From NCBI GenBank assembly GCA_023266695.1, contig JAHFPO010000077.1, positions 1-10,486 on the forward strand: DNA of 10,486 bases. The letters run 5' to 3'. The position numbers and the translations under genes are program-made. Shown here in pieces: positions 7,304 to 10,486 of the stretch (positions are counted from its first letter, which is position 1; each line of letters begins with the position of its first letter). The stretch is from Hyphomicrobiales bacterium (GTDB lineage Bacteria > Pseudomonadota > Alphaproteobacteria > Rhizobiales > Xanthobacteraceae). The notes under the pieces were generated by a model. It did no database searches. It saw only the letters and a program-made list of their open reading frames with translations, and was not told the DNA's origin.

Positions 7304-7726
7304 TTATTTTGATTTCTTCTCGGTTTTCTCGGGCGCGCGCGTGGGCTTGCAGGGATAGATCGCGATCAGCGCATCGGCGATGGTGCGGTTGGTGGCGAGG
7401 CTGTGGGTCTGCGGCCTGAGCAGGATCCATTTCCGCACCCGCTCGGACACCTCGTTCGGGTCGGCGCCCTTCTGCGCGCAATATCCGGTTTTCTTCGCGG
7501 CCGGCCCATCGCCGGAGAGCGACGCGCCGACGTCGCCGATGAAACCCGTGCAGATTTCATCATTCACCTGACAAAAGGCCAGGAAATCTCCGGCCTTGGC
7601 GGGAATATCGATCATGGGCATGGCGGCGGCGGGCCGGGCGGGGGCCGGAAACGCCGGCGGTGCGGCCTCGGCGGAAACGCTAACTACGATCAGAACGGCA
7701 ACGGCCCATTCGACACGGATCTTCAT
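7304..7726 (-). CDS. Secreted Rap1a/Tai-like four-cysteine protein
   Basis: The 140-residue product has a signal peptide cut near SAEA-AP (residue 21-22), a Pro/Ala-rich linker (22-36), and a small helical domain with C52, C59, C83 and C126. The pattern FCQVNDEICTGFIGDVG ... C ... ADALIAIYPCK matches the Rap1a/Tai fold, named after Serratia immunity proteins that block type VI amidase effectors. Many chromosomal members have no effector partner, and none is seen here, so immunity is not implied. ATG at 7726 is chosen over GTG at 7732 because AAAGAG lies about 6 bp before the ATG but abuts the GTG. It is convergent with the lipoprotein gene, 31 bp apart. The C-terminus is lysine-rich. Confidence 0.78.
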   Translation of the reverse strand: MKIRVEWAVAVLIVVSVSAEAAPPAFPAPARPAAAMPMIDIPAKAGDFLAFCQVNDEICTGFIGDVGASLSGDGPAAKKTGYCAQKGADPNEVSERVRKWILLRPQTHSLATNRTIADALIAIYPCKPTRAPEKTEKKSK

Positions 7727-7785
7727 GTTCACTCTTTCAAACGTCGGTCACACGCGAAGGCTGGCGAGAAGAGGAGGCTTGGTAT

Positions 7786-7861
7786 CTAGGGCGTGATCCC
7801 GAAAAAGCCTGCCCCGGACTTGATCCGGGGTGGGAACCGGTTTTCGGATAAGATCACGCCC
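7786..7861 (+). repeat. Intergenic palindromic repeat, copy 1 (with nested hairpin)
   Basis: Starting at CTAG (7786-7789), outer arms GGGCGTGATC (7789-7798) and GATCACGCCC (7852-7861) pair fully, and inner arms CCGAAAA (7799-7805) and TTTTCGG (7841-7847) pair fully. ATAA is unpaired on the right side. The loop carries GTGGGAACCGG plus an extra segment whose CCCCGGA (7812-7818) and TCCGGGG (7824-7830) form a second hairpin. From memory it resembles short repeats scattered in Bradyrhizobium-type genomes. It may be read as RNA from the leftward Rap1a-like gene's upstream region or be simply selfish. Confidence 0.75.
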
Positions 7862-7931
7862 AAAATCAAAATGTTAGCGGGGTAGGCCGATTCAATTCGA
7901 ACTGATCAGACTCTAACAGACCCGCGCGGCT

Positions 7932-7969
7932 CTAGCGCGCGATCAGCAAAAGTGGGTACCGGTTTTGCG
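7932..7969 (+). repeat. Intergenic palindromic repeat, copy 2 (partial)
   Basis: CTAG (7932-7935), GCGCGATC (7937-7944), AGCAAAA (7945-7951), GTGGGTACCGG (7952-7962), TTTTGCG (7963-7969) follow the same order as copy 1 and the same orientation. The inner stem keeps six of seven pairs. The outer right arm (expected GATCGCGC) is missing, replaced by a different inverted repeat, CGCAATC (7971-7977) with GATTGCG (7989-7995). Confidence 0.6.
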
Positions 7970-8034
7970 TCGCAATCAAGCTTGCGCAGATTGCGTATAC
8001 TTATCTGCGGCTCGCGCGCCAACTTATTCATCTG

Positions 8035-8085
8035 GCGCATGATCTTATCGGCGAACCGATTCCACTTCGCCGGATCATGCGCTAG
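8035..8085 (-). repeat. Intergenic palindromic repeat, copy 3 (reverse orientation)
   Basis: Outer arms GCGCATGATC (8035-8044) and GATCATGCGC (8073-8082) and inner arms CGGCGAA (8049-8055) and TTCGCCG (8066-8072) pair fully, with TTAT unpaired at 8045-8048 and CTAG at 8082-8085. Read on the minus strand, it has the same layout as copy 1: CTAG, arm, arm, GTGGAATCGG loop, arm, ATAA, arm. The stem bases differ from copy 1, but pairing is kept. Confidence 0.72.
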
Positions 8086-8108
8086 GCGATTTGAACAGAG
8101 TCCGCGGC

Positions 8109-8136
8109 GGCGGCGCCGATCATGCGGCGAGCCGCC
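8109..8136 (-). terminator. GC-rich stem-loop after the ATPase pair
   Basis: GGCGG-CGCCG (8109-8118) pairs with CGGCG (8125-8129) and CCGCC (8132-8136), with a 2-nt bulge and a 6-nt loop. It begins 6 bp after the stop of the leftward ATPase gene. No T-run follows on the minus strand, so termination is only a suggestion. Confidence 0.35.
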
Positions 8137-8142
8137 ACCGGC

Positions 8143-8931
8143 TCAGGGCCCGAAGGTCTCCTCGGAACTTGCCTTGCTCATTGCCCGCAATTCATCGACG
8201 ACCCGCTTCAGCTCCCGGAACGCCTGCTTCAGCCAGGCCGCAATCGTGGCGTGCGCCTCGTGCGACATATAGGCGAGCGAAATCTCCGCCGGCGGCACGC
8301 GTGCGCGCGGCGGCGGCTCGCGGCCCTCCGCCTTGCGCATGAATTCGCTGAGCGAAAACTTGGGGTCCTCGATCACACCTACAAAGAACGGATCGATCTG
8401 CGGGAGGGTCATGCGCGGATGATGCATCTTGAGCGCCAGGTAGGCGCTGTTCTTCCGCAGGTCCTTGCCGATCTCGCCGAGTTGCGCGTTCTCCACCAGC
8501 ACGAAACCGCAATCCTTGAAATGGTCGCGGATGAGCCGGCCCTGCTCGTAGGATTCCGCATCGCGATCGAAAATATAGAAGATCACCGGCTCGATCCCGC
8601 GCGCTTGCGCCACCGCCGCATAGTCGATCTCCTGCAGCAGCTTGAAGAATTTCTTGAACGAGCGGTGCGTGAGATCGATCACCTGCGTCTCGGGCAGCGG
8701 CGCCTCCAGCGTATCGAACAGCTTCATCTGATCCGTCACCCGTTCGAGGTCGATGACGGTCGCGCGCTCGGGAAAGCAGGCGCTCAACCTGCGCTCGACC
8801 GCGTCGGTGTCGAAGATTTCGGGAGTCTCGCCGGCGAGCAGAAAATAATCAGCGATCAGGCGCGCCAACAAGGTCTTGCCGCTGCGGGCCCGGAGCGAGG
8901 CGACGATGATGGCGAATTTCTTCTCCGGCAT
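8143..8931 (-). CDS. ParA/MinD-like P-loop ATPase paralogue with degenerate Walker A
   Basis: The 262-residue product begins with a strand and P-loop, FAIIVASLRARSGKTLLARL (6-25). Against the canonical deviant Walker A (KGGxGKT) the signature lysine is R14 and the two glycines are A15 and R16, while G18-K19-T20 remain. Later come DTD at 41-43, DQMKLFDTL at 67-75, and a Walker-B-like VIDLTH at 84-89. The C-terminal third has a proline/arginine-rich linker (about 208-219) and a long helix. The block DQMK..DTL and the overall order match the neighbouring ATPase, so the two are probably diverged duplicates. It may bind nucleotide without the partner-lysine mechanism of ParA. GAGG (8937-8940) lies before ATG 8931, and a 50-bp gap to the upstream gene implies one operon. 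Function is unknown. Confidence 0.78.
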   Translation of the reverse strand: MPEKKFAIIVASLRARSGKTLLARLIADYFLLAGETPEIFDTDAVERRLSACFPERATVIDLERVTDQMKLFDTLEAPLPETQVIDLTHRSFKKFFKLLQEIDYAAVAQARGIEPVIFYIFDRDAESYEQGRLIRDHFKDCGFVLVENAQLGEIGKDLRKNSAYLALKMHHPRMTLPQIDPFFVGVIEDPKFSLSEFMRKAEGREPPPRARVPPAEISLAYMSHEAHATIAAWLKQAFRELKRVVDELRAMSKASSEETFGP

Positions 8932-8981
8932 CCTCGCCTCATGCGGTCCCCGTCAACCGCCGATCGCGCGCTCCCAAGAGA

Positions 8982-9719
8982 TCAATCGTCCGACCCGCCA
9001 TCGGCGAGCCGGTCGAGGAGGCCGATGCGGTCGTATTCCTCGCTCACCTGGTTGAGCCAGGTGCGCACGTATCCGCGCAGCACCAGCGAATTGTTCGCGA
9101 TGTGCCCCTGCGGCGACCGGTTCTTGATGAAGGTAGAGAACGGAACCCCGGACAGTTCCACCTGCTCGTAGGCCATCTCGTTGAGCTTCGGGATGTTCAA
9201 CTCGACGGCGCCCTTCGCCTTCTTGAAGTAGCTGTCGTAGACCGCCGGGTCCCACTCGAAGAAGCTCGTCTCGTTGATGAAGTTCTTGACCGCGAAATAA
9301 TTCTTGCCGCGGGTGAAGGGCATCACATCGGCGATTTCCTCGAGCGAGGAAACCGAGGGCCCGAGAATGTGAAACAACCCGAAATTGACCTCGCCGGCCT
9401 TGACCGCGTCGAAGAAGCCGACATCGGTGAACGCCTTGAGCGTGCTCGACAGCGTGCCGGCGCGCATGTCGATCAGGCTCACCTTCACCTCGCTGGTGGC
9501 GAGCGTATCGAGCATCTTCATCTGATCCGGCACCGAGGTGATGTCGATGATCTCGGTGACGTTGGGATGAAACCGCTTCAGCGTGCCGCGCGGGAACTCG
9601 GCGTCGAACGCGCGCGTGAGCGTGTTCTTGGCGGCGAGATAATCGAGCAGCGTCCGCGTGATCGTGGTTTTGCCGACGCCGCCCTTGTCGGCGCCAACGA
9701 TGAGAACCGCCGGCTTCAT
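8982..9719 (-). CDS. ParA/MinD-like P-loop ATPase
   Basis: The 245-residue product has a canonical deviant Walker A, ADKGGVGKTT at 10-19 with signature lysine K12, followed by DAE at 39-41, DQMKMLDTL at 65-73 and a Walker-B-like SLIDMRAG at 81-88. It belongs to the SIMIBI class (ParA, MinD, CobQ/CobB-like), proteins that dimerise on ATP and act in segregation, positioning or complex assembly. It is shorter than typical chromosomal ParA and lacks a ParA-type N-terminal DNA-binding domain. No parB, minC/minE or parS is seen nearby. GGAG (9728-9731) precedes ATG 9719 by 8 bp. It is the first gene of a two-gene leftward unit with its degenerate paralogue. Its partner and cargo cannot be inferred. 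Confidence 0.85.
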   Translation of the reverse strand: MKPAVLIVGADKGGVGKTTITRTLLDYLAAKNTLTRAFDAEFPRGTLKRFHPNVTEIIDITSVPDQMKMLDTLATSEVKVSLIDMRAGTLSSTLKAFTDVGFFDAVKAGEVNFGLFHILGPSVSSLEEIADVMPFTRGKNYFAVKNFINETSFFEWDPAVYDSYFKKAKGAVELNIPKLNEMAYEQVELSGVPFSTFIKNRSPQGHIANNSLVLRGYVRTWLNQVSEEYDRIGLLDRLADGGSDD

Positions 9720-10204
9720 AATTAGTACTCCAGATTCCTCGCTTGATGCCTCGAAGGATCGCTGGCCGCTCGCGACACCGATCCCCGATGGTCAGGACAT
9801 CCCATCGCTAGCGCTTCAGTCGAAATTGACCCCAACGGCTTGATCGCGGCAGTACATTGTCGTGTTTTTCATTGCGCTTCAAGGGCTGGATGATGCGGGG
9901 GCGGGATTCCCTCCGCTCTGATCGAGCCCGCATCGCAAGACGCCGCTGCTCACGCCCGCGATCGCGCAACCCGAGCGAGCGGGAGATCGCCATTCGACTG
10001 GATCGTCATCTTCTGGCGGACGGGGTGGGCGCACGGCCGGAACTCCGCGGCGCCCGCCGGAATTGAAATATAACGCATTTTCAGTGGATTACGCAAAGTC
10101 TCTGTCTGGACTGTTCCAGCGACTTCCGCATGATTCCATGTCGTATCCGGGGGTAGATTCGGGGGTAGGTCCCTGAGCGCCGCGGATAACAGAGCGAGCG
10201 CACC
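9720..10204. other. Gene-free region between the ATPase pair and the integrase
   Basis: I see no convincing gene here; reading frames crossing it are arginine-rich chance frames. It holds an inverted repeat GATGCGGG (9892-9899) / CCCGCATC (9927-9934) with a 27-nt spacer, a small AT-rich patch with TATAAC (10069-10074) that could be a promoter element, and the GGGGGTAG direct repeat listed separately. No tRNA-like cloverleaf was found. The attachment site of the element to the right is expected in this stretch. Confidence 0.5.
10146..10168 (+). repeat. Direct repeat TCGGGGGTAG-like, possible integrase arm sites
   Basis: CGGGGGTAG occurs at 10148-10156 and again at 10160-10168, 12 bp apart, ending 36 bp before the integrase start. 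Short G-rich direct repeats next to int genes often serve as arm-type binding sites or directionality sites. That role is inferred from position only. Confidence 0.4.
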
Positions 10205-10486
10205 ATGCCCCACAAGCGACTGACTGCCCGAGCGGCCGACGTAAAAACGAAGTGCGGTCGTTACGCGGACGGCGACGGACTTATGCTGCAAATGTCGAGG
10301 TGGGGCACGAAGTCTTGGATCTTTCGCTACCAGCGCCATGGCCGCGAGCGGTACATGGGGCTTGGGTCATTCCGAACGCTGTCACTTGCTGACGCGCGAG
10401 AGCGGGCCCGAGAGTGTCGCCTGCTTCTCCTAAACGGACATGACCCTATCGAGGCTCGTAAGAACGAAAGGATGCGACAGCGATTA
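10205..10486 (+). CDS. P4-type tyrosine integrase, 5' part (runs off window)
   Basis: The frame from ATG 10205 stays open for 94 codons to the last base. These residues match the N-terminal arm-DNA-binding domain (DUF4102) of P4-family tyrosine recombinases: GRYADGDGLML (18-28), KSWIFRY (36-42), GR..YMGLGS (46-55), LSLADARERA (59-68) and NGHDPIEAR (77-85). The catalytic domain with R-H-R-Y lies outside the window, so activity is unknown. Such integrases insert islands, often at tRNA genes, and are usually the first gene inside the element. Here it reads rightward, out of the window, so the island is expected on that side. The Shine-Dalgarno is weak (GAGCGAG). Codon use is less G/C-biased at third positions than in the genes to the left, in keeping with transfer. 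Confidence 0.9.
   Translation, partial: MPHKRLTARAADVKTKCGRYADGDGLMLQMSRWGTKSWIFRYQRHGRERYMGLGSFRTLSLADARERARECRLLLLNGHDPIEARKNERMRQRL

Noticed and set aside
7304..7726. Type VI secretion immunity gene
   Set aside because: Only the fold-level cysteine pattern matches, and there is no effector or secretion gene in the window.
7733..8142. CRISPR array
   Set aside because: The repeats are palindromic, few, in mixed orientation and unevenly spaced, with no regular spacers.
8122..9171. Plus-strand frame antisense to both ATPase genes
   Set aside because: The ATPases carry P-loop motifs and Shine-Dalgarno sites. This frame is low-complexity and has no domain.
9950..10339. Frame antisense to the integrase start
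   Set aside because: It overlaps the clearly recognised integrase N-terminal domain, and its product is unrecognisable.

Overview
The window looks like chromosomal DNA from a GC-rich alphaproteobacterium of the Hyphomicrobiales (Rhizobiales), perhaps near Bradyrhizobium, Rhodopseudomonas or the Xanthobacteraceae. This is inferred from the strong G/C bias at third codon positions, the phosphatidylcholine synthase (Pcs) tail, a CtrA-type TTAA-N7-TTAA site, and a family of intergenic palindromes resembling repeats common in that order. No ribosomal RNA or tRNA gene was seen, so the taxon is not proven.

Positions 1-2864 hold rightward genes: the 3' part of pcs (1-522), a zinc-free quinone oxidoreductase (621-1598), a small secreted protein that probably starts at a TTG codon (1670-2188), and a SAM-dependent methyltransferase (2244-2864). 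A strong hairpin at 2886-2923 followed by T residues separates these from a leftward gene (2931-4163). That gene encodes a secreted c-type cytochrome fused to a seven-bladed propeller of the virginiamycin B lyase (Vgb) type. A small three-helix membrane protein (4353-4601, leftward) lies divergent to an M20-family amidohydrolase of the allantoate/N-carbamoyl amino acid hydrolase group (4751-5992).

Positions 6217-7272 encode a lipoprotein joining a serine-hydrolase-like domain to a LysM-like module, with the CtrA-like site upstream. It is convergent with a secreted four-cysteine protein of Rap1a/Tai type (7304-7726). A gene-free block of about 400 bp follows (7727-8142). It carries three related palindromes, two of which differ by base changes on both sides of the stem so that pairing is kept, and one of which holds a nested second hairpin.

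Positions 8143-9719 hold two leftward genes in tandem for ParA/MinD-like P-loop ATPases. The upstream one has a canonical deviant Walker A motif, and the downstream one has lost the signature lysine and both glycines of KGG while keeping GKT. They share a DQMK..DTL block, so they look like diverged duplicates. No ParB or other partner gene is visible.

After a gene-free stretch of about 485 bp, the window ends inside the 5' part of a P4-type tyrosine integrase (10205 onward) that reads out of the window. The right edge is therefore probably the start of an integrated element, and everything to the left looks like core chromosome. Most genes appear to be independent housekeeping or envelope functions. 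The functional groupings suggested by position are the ATPase pair and, weakly, the first four rightward genes.
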